Part shown: positions 1 through 8,022 of the stretch, one piece after another
Numbering within the stretch: the first letter of the stretch is position 1
Layout of the letters: every line of letters starts with the position of its first letter
Assembly (NCBI GenBank): GCA_964521715.1
Contig: CAZFSS010000012.1
Span: 47,156-111,155, forward strand
Source: DAOVRD01 sp964521715
GTDB lineage: Bacteria > Planctomycetota > Brocadiia > SM23-32
Reading direction: 5' to 3'
DNA: 64,000 nt
Position numbers and translations under genes: made by a program
Notes under the pieces: model-generated
The model's database searches: none
What the model saw: only the letters and a program-made list of their open reading frames with translations
What the model was told of the DNA's origin: nothing

Positions 1-8
1 CCTTCGGC

Positions 9-37
9 TTGTCTGAAGCCCGTCGATAGGCTAGAAT
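9..37 (+). promoter_or_regulatory. Sigma-70-type promoter of the first phosphoesterase gene
   Basis: TTGTCT (9-14), 17-base spacer, TAGAAT (32-37). The -10 hexamer overlaps the ATG at 36, so that ATG would lie upstream of the transcript. This supports the GTG at 72 as the true start. Confidence 0.6.
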
Positions 38-71
38 GCCAGGTTCAGTTTCGGGGAAGGAGGCGGAACGG

Positions 72-797
72 GTGCTGTACGGCGTGATAGCGGACATCCA
101 TGGGAACTTTGAGGCCCTGACGGCTGTCCTGGACCAGGTCGCGGCCGCCGATCCCGACCAGCTGATCTGCGTGGGCGACCTGGTCGGCTACGGCGCCAGC
201 CCCGCCGAATGCGTCAGGACGGTGCGCGAGTTGGAGCCCGTCGTCGTCGCGGGCAACCACGACTGGGCGGCCGTGGGCAAGCTGAGCACCGCCTACTTCA
301 ACGCCGACGCGCGCGACTCGATCGACTGGACGGTCAGGCGTCTGTCCAGCGACGACCTGGACTACCTCCGCCGGCTCGAGCTCGTTCAGGTCACGGGCGA
401 CGTCACGGTCGTGCACAGCAGTCCTTCCTTCCCGGACTACTTCGACTACCTGCAGACGCTCTATGACGTGCGCCTCGCCTTCGGTCACATGAACACGAAG
501 GTCTGCTTCGTCGGTCACTCCCACGTGCCGGTGATGTTCAAGGATTCGACGCCCATCAAGTACTTCACCAACGAGGACGTCTTCAAGATCCCCGACGATA
601 ACCGGGCCATCATCAACGTGGGCAGCGTGGGGCAGCCGCGGGATCTGGACCCGCGCGCCTGCTACGTGCTCTACGACAGCGACGAACACGTGGTGAGCAT
701 GCACCGCCTGGAGTACGACGTGCGGGCCGCCGCCGAACGGATGCTGGACGCGGGCCTGCCGGCCACGAACGCCGCCCGCATCATGGTGGGCCGATAG
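72..797 (+). CDS. Metallophosphoesterase (YfcE/MJ0936-like)
   Basis: A cytoplasmic calcineurin-superfamily phosphoesterase of about 241 residues. The dinuclear metal site motifs are visible in order: DIHGN near the N terminus, GDLVGYG, GNHDW, a histidine in VHSSP, and GHSHVP. There is no signal peptide. I chose the GTG at 72 because AAGGAGG lies 8 bases upstream and because a promoter -10 box covers the alternative ATG at 36. The family usually hydrolyses phosphodiesters or phosphomonoesters, and the substrate cannot be told from sequence. It is followed after 4 bases by the convergent aroDE gene, so it is probably monocistronic. A smaller relative lies at 21708-22202. Confidence 0.85.
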   Translation: MLYGVIADIHGNFEALTAVLDQVAAADPDQLICVGDLVGYGASPAECVRTVRELEPVVVAGNHDWAAVGKLSTAYFNADARDSIDWTVRRLSSDDLDYLRRLELVQVTGDVTVVHSSPSFPDYFDYLQTLYDVRLAFGHMNTKVCFVGHSHVPVMFKDSTPIKYFTNEDVFKIPDDNRAIINVGSVGQPRDLDPRACYVLYDSDEHVVSMHRLEYDVRAAAERMLDAGLPATNAARIMVGR

Positions 798-801
798 GGG
801 A

Positions 802-2280
802 TCAGGAAGCGCAGAGGCGACTCCTGACGACGTCTTCCATGACCTGACGCGGCGCGTTCCGGCCCGTCCACAGCTCGAACTGCGCAGCGGCCTGGTTGAC
901 GAACCATTCCAGCCCGGACGCCGTGACCGCCCCCGCCTCCTCCGCCTCCCGCAGCAGGCGCGTCCGGATCGGGTTGTAGACCGAATCGAACACGGCCATC
1001 CCCTCGTGCAGCATGGCGGCGGGGACGGGCGTGTCGTCCACCCGCGGCCACATCCCTACGGAGGTGGCGTTGACCACCACGTCGGGCGCGCACGCCTGCA
1101 TCTGGTCCAGTCCGCAGAAGGCGGCGCCGAGCTCCGCCGCAAGCTTCTCGGCCCTCGCGACCGTCCTGTTGGCGATGGTGAGCCTGCCGACCTTCCGCCG
1201 CAGGCCGTAGGCTATGGCGCGCGCGGCCCCGCCGGCGCCGACCAGCAGCACGCTCCGTTGCCCCAGGGGCGCCAGTCCCGCGCGCCCGGCCGCCTCCTCG
1301 ACGGCGGCCACGGCGGCCTCGACGTCGGTGTTGAACCCGCTGCGGCGCCCGCCCCGGATCGAGACCGTATTCACCGCGCCGATGGCGGCGGCCAGCTCGT
1401 CCACGTCATGCATAAGGCGAAGCATGGCCTCCTTGTGCGGGATGGTCACGCTGAGCCCCCTGAGGTCGTGCGGCTCGAACCCCGCCAGGAACGTCCCGCA
1501 ATCGTTGACTTTGAACGGCAGGTAGACCGCGTCCAGGCCGGTGGCCTCGAACGCCGCGTTGTGCACGGCCGGGCTCATGCTGTGGGCGACGGGATTGGCC
1601 ACGACGCCGTAGACGGCCGTGCCCCTGCCCGTCCGGCGGAACCTGTACATCGACAGCATCTGGTCGTAGGGAACCTGTCCCGGAGCCGAGTCCTGCCCCT
1701 CGGCCAGGCTGGCGTAGGTCAGGAAGGCGCCGAACTTGGGCGCCAGTATCCGGCTTGCCACGCCTTCCTCGCCCATGCTCAGCGCGATCACTGGCACATC
1801 TGCGCCGTGACGCTCGATCAGTTCGAGCACGGGCGGCACCTCAGCGGCGTCGTTCGCGCTGACGACGATCTTCGCCACGTCCGGCCCGGTGTCGAGGATC
1901 CTCCGAAGCAGGGCCTCCATGTCGTCGGGCGTGCGCTCGAAGTCGTGGTGGGAGACAATCCTGGCGCAGCCCCCGGGCAGGCGGCCCAGGTCGGCGGCGG
2001 CGTCGAGCTCCACGTCCACATAGTCCGCGCCCAGCTCGGCGGCGCGGCGCAATGTCGCCAGTCGCGGCCCCTCGGGCCCGTCGTACCGGCCCCCCTGCCG
2101 GACCGGGCGGTTGGTGACGATGATGGGCCGATCCTTTGCCCGGCAGATGCGTTTCAGGTCGAGCGGCCCCATCAGGTCGAGGCGCAGCTCCACCACGTCC
2201 ACTTCCCGTGGCAGGGAGTGCATGGCGGCCAGTGCCGCTTCGGTGTCCCCCTGGGTGAGTGGGACGCAGAGCTTCGTCAC
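802..2280 (-). CDS. aroDE: Bifunctional 3-dehydroquinate dehydratase (type I) / shikimate dehydrogenase
   Basis: Catalyses steps three and four of the shikimate pathway in one 492-residue polypeptide. Residues 1 to about 215 form the type I dehydroquinase barrel, with ELRLDLM near the start and a C-terminal APGQ loop. From about residue 222 the shikimate dehydrogenase begins, with NPVAHSMSPAVHNAAF, then SVTIPHKEAM with the catalytic lysine, AVNTV, GFNTD, the NADP loop VGAGGAARA near 342, and NATSVGMWP near 402. Such fusions are known from plants, chlamydiae and some PVC bacteria. The gene diverges from secDF and converges on the phosphoesterase gene, so it is probably transcribed alone. Both active-site sets look intact. 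Confidence 0.93.
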   Translation of the reverse strand: MTKLCVPLTQGDTEAALAAMHSLPREVDVVELRLDLMGPLDLKRICRAKDRPIIVTNRPVRQGGRYDGPEGPRLATLRRAAELGADYVDVELDAAADLGRLPGGCARIVSHHDFERTPDDMEALLRRILDTGPDVAKIVVSANDAAEVPPVLELIERHGADVPVIALSMGEEGVASRILAPKFGAFLTYASLAEGQDSAPGQVPYDQMLSMYRFRRTGRGTAVYGVVANPVAHSMSPAVHNAAFEATGLDAVYLPFKVNDCGTFLAGFEPHDLRGLSVTIPHKEAMLRLMHDVDELAAAIGAVNTVSIRGGRRSGFNTDVEAAVAAVEEAAGRAGLAPLGQRSVLLVGAGGAARAIAYGLRRKVGRLTIANRTVARAEKLAAELGAAFCGLDQMQACAPDVVVNATSVGMWPRVDDTPVPAAMLHEGMAVFDSVYNPIRTRLLREAEEAGAVTASGLEWFVNQAAAQFELWTGRNAPRQVMEDVVRSRLCAS

Positions 2281-2324
2281 GCGCGGTCTCCCTTCGGGTG
2301 CGGGGCCTTCGGCCGGGGAGGGCG

Positions 2325-2353
2325 ATTATACCGCCGCTGGGGCCGGGTTTCAC
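2325..2353 (-). promoter_or_regulatory. Putative promoter of aroDE
   Basis: On the minus strand a perfect TATAAT (2330-2325) lies 45 bases before the start codon. The matching -35 region (GTGAAA, 2353-2348) is weak and falls in a small GGGT/ACCC inverted repeat (2343-2357). Confidence 0.45.
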
Positions 2354-2370
2354 CCGGTGGGACCCCTCGC

Positions 2371-2399
2371 TTGAGTTGAGCTGCGCAAAATGCTATCAT
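2371..2399 (+). promoter_or_regulatory. Sigma-70-type promoter of secDF
   Basis: TTGAGT (2371-2376), 17-base spacer, TATCAT (2394-2399), preceded by TGC as in the later array promoters. It leaves a leader of about 110 bases before secDF. Confidence 0.6.
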
Positions 2400-2514
2400 C
2401 CAATCGATTCTGCCTGAGCCGTTTAGGGGCGCATCGAAGGGTTTCCGCAATCGCCCGTTCGGGTGCTTTCGAACGCCGCAGTCCCATTTCCTCCGCGGAG
2501 CGAATGTCCGAGCC

Positions 2515-5500
2515 ATGTCCGGTCGAATGACCAAATGGATCCTCTTCGTCATACTGCCCTTGGTGATCGCCCTTTATGCCAGTTACCCGCCCTTCGGCGT
2601 CAGGGTCGAGGAGCGGCTGGTGGAGAAGGTGGTCGCGCGCACTGCGCAGCAAGCTGCCGCGCACGGCGTGGAGGTCGGTGAGCAGTACGTTGCGAACGAG
2701 AAAGTCGTCTGGCGCAGGTTCCTGCCGCTTGCCCTGGGCGAGCGCCAGACGGAGGCCGAAGTGGTCGAGCGGCCGAACGAGGACACGATCGTCGAGCGGC
2801 AGACGACGAGCGTGCGCGGTCGCGTCAAGCTCGGGCTCGATGTGGCGGGGGGCACGGAGCTGCTCTACCAGCTCAAGCCGCAGAAGGGGGAGGAGCTGCG
2901 CGGCAAGGTCGCCGACACGATCGAAATCCTCAAGAAGCGCATTGACCCCAGCAACGTCAAGGAGTACCGCATCCAGGCGCTGGAGCACGACAGGATCCTG
3001 ATCCAGATTCCGCAGGCGACTCCGGCCGAAGTCGAGCGCGACAAGAATCGGCTCGAGGAGATGGGCAAGCTGGAGTTCAAGCTGGCCGTCCCGCGCGTGG
3101 GCGGCGAGGCGAAGTTCGCCCGCTGGTACGAGGAAGCCGAACGCGGGGAGGTCCCCGAAGGCTTCACGAAGATGTACCTGGAAGGGGACTCCCTGAAGGA
3201 TTACTACCTGGTCAAGAAGGGCGAGGCGGAGATAACGGGCGACCGGCTCGCTGCCGGCAAGCTGCAGGCGACCACGGACCGGTATGCCCGGCCGGCCGTC
3301 GGCTTCCAGTTCGACGGCATCGGAGAGCATCGGTTCGCCAACATCACCGAGAGCAACCGCGGCTGGGCCCTGGCCATCATCCTGGACGGCGTGCTCAAGA
3401 GCGCGCCCACCATCCAGGAACGGATCCTCGGCGCGGGCGAGATCACCGGCAACTTCACGCAGGAACAAGTGAATGACATGCTCAACATCCTGCGCTCCGG
3501 CAGCCTGCCCATGGACATCGAACTGCTCCAGGAGAGCACGGTGGGGCCGCAGATCGGGCGCGACTCCATCCGGCGGGGACTGGGGTCCTTTGCCGTCGGC
3601 GGCTTTCTGGTCCTGGCCTTCATCGCCGTCTACTACATGCGCTGCGGCATGGTGGCGGACGCCGCCATCATCCTCAACGTCGTCCTGCTGGTGGGCGTGC
3701 TCTGCGTGCTCGGTGCTGCGCTGACCCTGCCCGGCATGGCCGGCATCGCGCTGACCGTCGGCATGGCGGACGACGCGAACGTCCTGATCTACGAGCGCAT
3801 CCGTGAGGAGTCCGCCGGGGGCAAGGGGCTGCGCCTGGCGCTACGCAGCGCCTACCACCGCGCCTTCACGGTCATCTTCGATTCCAACGTCACGACGCTG
3901 CTGACGGCCGTCATCCTTTACCTGATTGGCACCGGCCCTGTCAGGGGGTTCGCCGTCACCCTCTCGTTCGGCATTCTGCTGAACATGTTCACGGCCGTGG
4001 TGGTCACGCGGCTGGTGTTGGAGACGATGATCGACAGGGGCTGGCTGCGCGAGTTCAAGATGCTGTCGATGCTGGGCCGGACCGAGATCGGGTTCTCGCG
4101 GCTTCGCAGGCCCGCATACTTCATGTCGCTGACCGTCCTGGTCATCGGGCTCGTCGCGCTGGCCTTGCGGGGCTCTCGTCTGTACGACATCGACTTCACG
4201 GGTGGCTCGCTCATCCAGTTGTCGCTGGCCAAGCCGACGCCGGTCGCCCAGGTGCGCTCGCGGCTGGCCGAGGGCGGGTTCCCTGACGCAGAGGTGCAGG
4301 GGGTGCGCACGGCGACCGCCACGCAGGAGGGCGTTACCGACTTCGGCATCCGCATAAAGGGCGCTGGGCTGGAGAAGGTCAGGGAGGAAGTCCTTCCCCA
4401 GCTCAGGGCCAAGCTGTCCGCCGCCGGCCTGCTCGGCGCAGGCTCTTCGCTTGAGCCGAGCTCCGACGGCCGCGCTCTCGAGCTCGATCTCGCCAGACCC
4501 GTCGAGGAAGCGGATCTGCGTTCGGCTTTGGGCGAGCTCGTCCAGGGAGGCGCAGCGGGGGCCCCGAGGGTCATGGACGCGATCATGCCGGACGAGACCG
4601 TTCGCGGCACGAGGGTGCAGGTGGGCTTGCAGGAAGCATCCGCTCTGGCTCAACGCAGGGGGCTCTGGGATGAAGCGCTGCGAACGCTCGCGTGGGCCGG
4701 TCTGGCCGGCAGCGACTACGGCATCCGCACTTGCGAGTTGAAAGAGGAGGCCGGCGCCGGGGCGTCTGCCCCGGAGCTCGAGCTCGTGCTGGACAAGCCC
4801 ATCCAGGTGGAGCTTCTGGAGACCGAGCTGGACAAGCGGCAGTTCCCCCAGATCGAGGTGCTCCCCGAGGGGCAGGACGGCGTGGCTTTCAGCCTGCGCG
4901 CCAAGCGGGACGTCCTGGAGCAGTTCCGGAAGGAGTTCCCCGCCGGGGCCACGCTGACCAGCGTTCCCCAGGCCCAGATCGACGGCCTGACGATCACGGT
5001 GAACCTGTCGAACGAGTTCTCCGAGCAGGACATTCGGGCCCTGTTCGATAAGGAGAGGCTCTCGACCGAGTACATCATCCTGCTGGGTGCGCCGAGCACG
5101 CGGTTCCGCTTCAACCTGAGCTATGAGCCCATCCGGGAGAAGATGGAGAGCATCTTCGCCGACCTGGCCCGCCGGGCCACCGGGGCCTCGTTCGAGCCCT
5201 TGCAGGACGAGGCGGGCGCGGGGGACGCCGTGCGCGTCAAGATGACGCTCGACGAACCGATGGCTTTCGCCGACGCCAGGCACTATATCGAGAGGGCGGA
5301 CGTTGGGCGGGGCGCCAGCGAGCTGATCGTCGGACGGGACGACTACGCGCCGGACGTGCTGGTCGGCGAGCTGACGCTCCAGATGCCGCGGGACCAGGCG
5401 GCCGAGATACAGACGCGCATCGGGCAGGCGTTCGCCGAGCCCAGGGCCGTGGAGAAGATCGTCAGCATCGGCGCCACCGTGGCCGAGGAGACGCAGGGCA

Positions 5501-6093
5501 GGGCGTTGCTGGCCGTCGTCTTCGCCTCGGTGGTAATTATCCTCTACCTGGCGGTCCGTTTTCGCGCCTTGCGGTTCGGGGTCGCGGCCGTCATCGCCCT
5601 CGTCCACGACATCCTCATAACGGCCGGCATGATCGCGCTGGCCGACTGGAGCGGCGTCATGGGCAACGTCAAGATCAACCTGGCGATGCTGGCCGCTTTC
5701 CTCACCATTCTCGGCTACAGCGTGAACGACACGATCGTGGTCTTCGACCGTATCCGCGAGAACATGGCCAACCTGGGGCGTAAGACCGTCAGCGCCGAAC
5801 TGATCGACGCCAGCATCAACCAGACGCTCAGCCGCACGATCCTGACGTCTCTGACTACCCTGATGGTTGTCGTCGTCCTCTACCTGATGGGGGGACCGGT
5901 GCTTCAGGGCCTGGCCCTGGCCCTCACCATCGGCATCGTCGTCGGCACCTACTCCAGCGTGTTCGTCGCCAGCCCCATCCTGCTGGACTGGGCCGGCCTC
6001 GTCTCGGGCACCCGCATGTTCTTCAAGATCGTCTTCCTTCCCGTGACGCTTCCCTTCAAGCTGCTCGGCATGGTGCTGGGCGGGCGACGGTGA
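2515..6093 (+). CDS. secDF: Fused protein-export subunit SecDF with an expanded SecF periplasmic region
   Basis: Inner-membrane accessory of the Sec translocon that uses proton motive force to help pull proteins into the periplasm. It has 1192 residues, longer than typical SecDF fusions. One N-terminal membrane segment (about 7-22) is followed by the SecD periplasmic domain, SecD helices 2-6 (about 355-510) with VGMADDANVLIYERIREE near 417, the SecF first helix (about 536-556), and SecF helices 2-6 (about 996-1165) with LGYSVNDTIVVFDRIREN near 1066. Between about 560 and 985 the SecF periplasmic part is several times the usual size and seems to hold five related beta-alpha-beta units. The start could also be the ATG at 2527 (MTKWILF). 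It has its own promoter. Confidence 0.93.
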   Translation: MSGRMTKWILFVILPLVIALYASYPPFGVRVEERLVEKVVARTAQQAAAHGVEVGEQYVANEKVVWRRFLPLALGERQTEAEVVERPNEDTIVERQTTSVRGRVKLGLDVAGGTELLYQLKPQKGEELRGKVADTIEILKKRIDPSNVKEYRIQALEHDRILIQIPQATPAEVERDKNRLEEMGKLEFKLAVPRVGGEAKFARWYEEAERGEVPEGFTKMYLEGDSLKDYYLVKKGEAEITGDRLAAGKLQATTDRYARPAVGFQFDGIGEHRFANITESNRGWALAIILDGVLKSAPTIQERILGAGEITGNFTQEQVNDMLNILRSGSLPMDIELLQESTVGPQIGRDSIRRGLGSFAVGGFLVLAFIAVYYMRCGMVADAAIILNVVLLVGVLCVLGAALTLPGMAGIALTVGMADDANVLIYERIREESAGGKGLRLALRSAYHRAFTVIFDSNVTTLLTAVILYLIGTGPVRGFAVTLSFGILLNMFTAVVVTRLVLETMIDRGWLREFKMLSMLGRTEIGFSRLRRPAYFMSLTVLVIGLVALALRGSRLYDIDFTGGSLIQLSLAKPTPVAQVRSRLAEGGFPDAEVQGVRTATATQEGVTDFGIRIKGAGLEKVREEVLPQLRAKLSAAGLLGAGSSLEPSSDGRALELDLARPVEEADLRSALGELVQGGAAGAPRVMDAIMPDETVRGTRVQVGLQEASALAQRRGLWDEALRTLAWAGLAGSDYGIRTCELKEEAGAGASAPELELVLDKPIQVELLETELDKRQFPQIEVLPEGQDGVAFSLRAKRDVLEQFRKEFPAGATLTSVPQAQIDGLTITVNLSNEFSEQDIRALFDKERLSTEYIILLGAPSTRFRFNLSYEPIREKMESIFADLARRATGASFEPLQDEAGAGDAVRVKMTLDEPMAFADARHYIERADVGRGASELIVGRDDYAPDVLVGELTLQMPRDQAAEIQTRIGQAFAEPRAVEKIVSIGATVAEETQGRALLAVVFASVVIILYLAVRFRALRFGVAAVIALVHDILITAGMIALADWSGVMGNVKINLAMLAAFLTILGYSVNDTIVVFDRIRENMANLGRKTVSAELIDASINQTLSRTILTSLTTLMVVVVLYLMGGPVLQGLALALTIGIVVGTYSSVFVASPILLDWAGLVSGTRMFFKIVFLPVTLPFKLLGMVLGGRR

Positions 6094-6127
6094 GCGCCCG
6101 CTGCTTCCGCCGATCTGCGAGCCCGTG

Positions 6128-6793
6128 ATGGAAGCCAGGATATTCGGCGTGATATTCGACATGGACGGCGTGCTGGCGGACACCGCCCGCGCGCACTTCG
6201 AAAGCTGGCTGGCCGTCGGCCGGAAGTGGGACGCGCAGATCACGTGGGAGGACTTCGAGAGCACCTTCGGCCGGCCCAACCACCAGATCATCCCCGAGAT
6301 GCTTCACCGCGAAGTGCCGGACGCGGAGCTGAGGGAGATCGACCGCTTCAAGGAGGCGGCCTTCCGCGACATTATCCGCCGGGAGCTCGAGCCGCTGCCG
6401 GGAGTGGCGGCGCTGATTCGGGAGCTTCACGCCGCCGGCTTTCGGCTTGCCGTCGGCTCGTCCGGGCCGCGGGAGAACATCGAGCTCGTCCTGGACGTGG
6501 CGGGCGTGACGCGCTACTTCGGGGCCGTGGTCAGCGGATGGGACGTGCAGCGCGGCAAGCCCGCGCCGGAGGTCTTCCTGAAGGCGGCGGCCGGCATCGG
6601 CGTCGAGCCCCCGGACTGCCTCGTCATCGAGGACGTGCCCGCCGGCATTCAGGCGGCCCATGCCGCCGGCATGAAGTGCGTGGCCGTCACGACGACGCAC
6701 GAGGCCGATGCGCTTGCCGCCGCCGACCGCGTCGTGGAAAGCCTCACCGAGCTCACCGTTCGGGACGTCAAGGCAATGCTGGGGCGGGATTGA
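6128..6793 (+). CDS. HAD-superfamily phosphatase / beta-phosphoglucomutase-like
   Basis: A soluble haloacid-dehalogenase hydrolase of 221 residues. Motif I is FDMDGVLADT with the nucleophile aspartate, motif II is the serine in VGSSGPREN, motif III the lysine in GKPAPEVF, and motif IV IEDVPAGIQAA. The helical cap after motif I is of the beta-phosphoglucomutase/phosphoglycolate phosphatase type (cap C1). The DMDGVLAD signature and KPAPEVF loop fit sugar-phosphate phosphatases or mutases, and the substrate is not predictable. It lies 34 bases after secDF and may be cotranscribed. A GTG at 6125 would add one residue. No strong ribosome binding site is visible for either start. Confidence 0.85.
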   Translation: MEARIFGVIFDMDGVLADTARAHFESWLAVGRKWDAQITWEDFESTFGRPNHQIIPEMLHREVPDAELREIDRFKEAAFRDIIRRELEPLPGVAALIRELHAAGFRLAVGSSGPRENIELVLDVAGVTRYFGAVVSGWDVQRGKPAPEVFLKAAAGIGVEPPDCLVIEDVPAGIQAAHAAGMKCVAVTTTHEADALAAADRVVESLTELTVRDVKAMLGRD

Positions 6794-6831
6794 GGGCCTT
6801 GCCAAGGGATTCGCGCGAGCCGCAGCGGAGC

Positions 6832-7845
6832 TCATCCGCTCTGCTGCGCGGGCGGCTCGGCCGTGCGGTAGACGCCGAAGTTCCGGTAGCGCCGGTATCG
6901 CTGCTCCAGAAGCTGGTCCACCGGGATCTGTTTGAGCTCCCCAAGCGCTTCGGCAAGGTAGCGGTCCAGCTCGCGGGCGGTGGCCTGCGGGTCGCGATGA
7001 GCCCCCCCGACCGGCTCCGGGATGATGGTGTCGATGATGCCGGCTTCGAGCAGGTCCTGCGCGGTCAGTTTCATCGCGTCGGCGGCCTGGGCAGTGTTCT
7101 CGCTCGCCTCCTTGGGGTCCTTCCAGAGGATGGCGGCCAGACCCTCGGGCGATATGACGGTGTAATAGGCGTTCTCGAGCATGGCGAATCGGTCCCCCAC
7201 GCCGATGCCCAGCGCTCCTCCGCTGCATCCCTCGCCCGTGACCACGATCACGATCGGAACGGCCAGCCCCGCCATCGTGAAGATGTTCTGCGCAATGGCC
7301 ATCGCCTCGCCCCGCTCCTCGGCGTCCAGGGCGCAGGCCGCGCCGGGCGTGTCTATGAGGCAGACGAGGGGCAGGCCGAACTTCTCGGCCAGCTTCATCT
7401 TGTGCAGGGCCTTGCGGTAGCCCTCCGGCTGAGGCATACCGAAGTTCGCGGCGAGCTTCTCCTTCGTGTCCCGGCCCTTGCGCACGGCCACGATCATCAC
7501 CCGATGCTCGTCCAGCCGGCCCAGCCCCGCCACGATGGCGTGATCGTCGCGGAAGCACCGGTCGCCGTGCAGTTCCACGAAGTCCGTGAACACCATGTTG
7601 ATGAAGTCCGTGGGGTGCGGGCGAAGCGGATGGCGGGCCAGCAGCACGCGCTGGTAGGCGGTCAGGTTCCGGAAGGTCTTGCCGAGCAGGCGTTCGCGTC
7701 TGCGCTCGAGCTTCTCGATCTTCGCGCTCAAGTCCTCGTGCTCGGCGGCGGCGCGCTCGGTCAGCTCGCGGATCTCCTTCTCAACCTCCATGATGGGACG
7801 CTCGAAGTCGTAGGCGAATCGGTCCTGGTTGGAGTTCTTGGCCAG
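6832..7845 (-). CDS. accA: Acetyl-CoA carboxylase carboxyltransferase subunit alpha
   Basis: Alpha subunit of the carboxyltransferase that moves the carboxyl group from carboxybiotin to acetyl-CoA in the first step of fatty acid synthesis. Family signatures are all present: FERPI at the N terminus, the long coiled helix, ELHGDR, GRDTKEKLAANFGMP, IDTPGA, TGEGCSGGALGIGVGD and YYTVISPEG. The first ATG (7791) falls inside the conserved FERPI(M) region and would cut it off. A CTG at 7845 sits 8 bases after GGGAAGG and about 40 bases after a good promoter, and gives 337 residues, so I chose it as a rare start. No accD is in the window. The gene diverges from ribD. Confidence 0.9.
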   Translation of the reverse strand: MAKNSNQDRFAYDFERPIMEVEKEIRELTERAAAEHEDLSAKIEKLERRRERLLGKTFRNLTAYQRVLLARHPLRPHPTDFINMVFTDFVELHGDRCFRDDHAIVAGLGRLDEHRVMIVAVRKGRDTKEKLAANFGMPQPEGYRKALHKMKLAEKFGLPLVCLIDTPGAACALDAEERGEAMAIAQNIFTMAGLAVPIVIVVTGEGCSGGALGIGVGDRFAMLENAYYTVISPEGLAAILWKDPKEASENTAQAADAMKLTAQDLLEAGIIDTIIPEPVGGAHRDPQATARELDRYLAEALGELKQIPVDQLLEQRYRRYRNFGVYRTAEPPAQQSG

Positions 7846-7890
7846 CGTTTTGACCTTCCCGAAGAGCCCCCGTCGCGGCGTCAGGCCGCC

Positions 7891-7919
7891 ATTGTAGCGG
7901 GGCACCCGTTTTGAATCAA
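7891..7919 (-). promoter_or_regulatory. accA promoter, overlapping the ribD promoter
   Basis: Minus strand: TTGATT (7919-7914), 17-base spacer, TACAAT (7896-7891). Its -35 hexamer shares three bases with the ribD -35 on the other strand, within the palindrome TTGAATCAA. Confidence 0.65.
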
Positions 7920-7939
7920 GCCTGGCGGCGCTGTATAAT
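7911..7939 (+). promoter_or_regulatory. ribD promoter
   Basis: TTGAAT (7911-7916), 17-base spacer, perfect TATAAT (7934-7939). The predicted transcript starts near 7946. Confidence 0.7.
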
Positions 7940-8022
7940 CCCGGCCCGCCGGCCCATCTCGGGGCCTTGTGTGTCGCGTCCGGCGGCCGGCGGAAGGCTC
8001 CTGTCGCCCTGGGAGAGCATCG

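Noticed and set aside
3841..6291. 816-residue minus-strand open frame opposite secDF
   Set aside because: Antisense to a clearly real gene, with no recognisable domain or ribosome binding site.
7940..8022. FMN riboswitch before ribD
   Set aside because: The leader is too short and lacks the conserved FMN-aptamer blocks.
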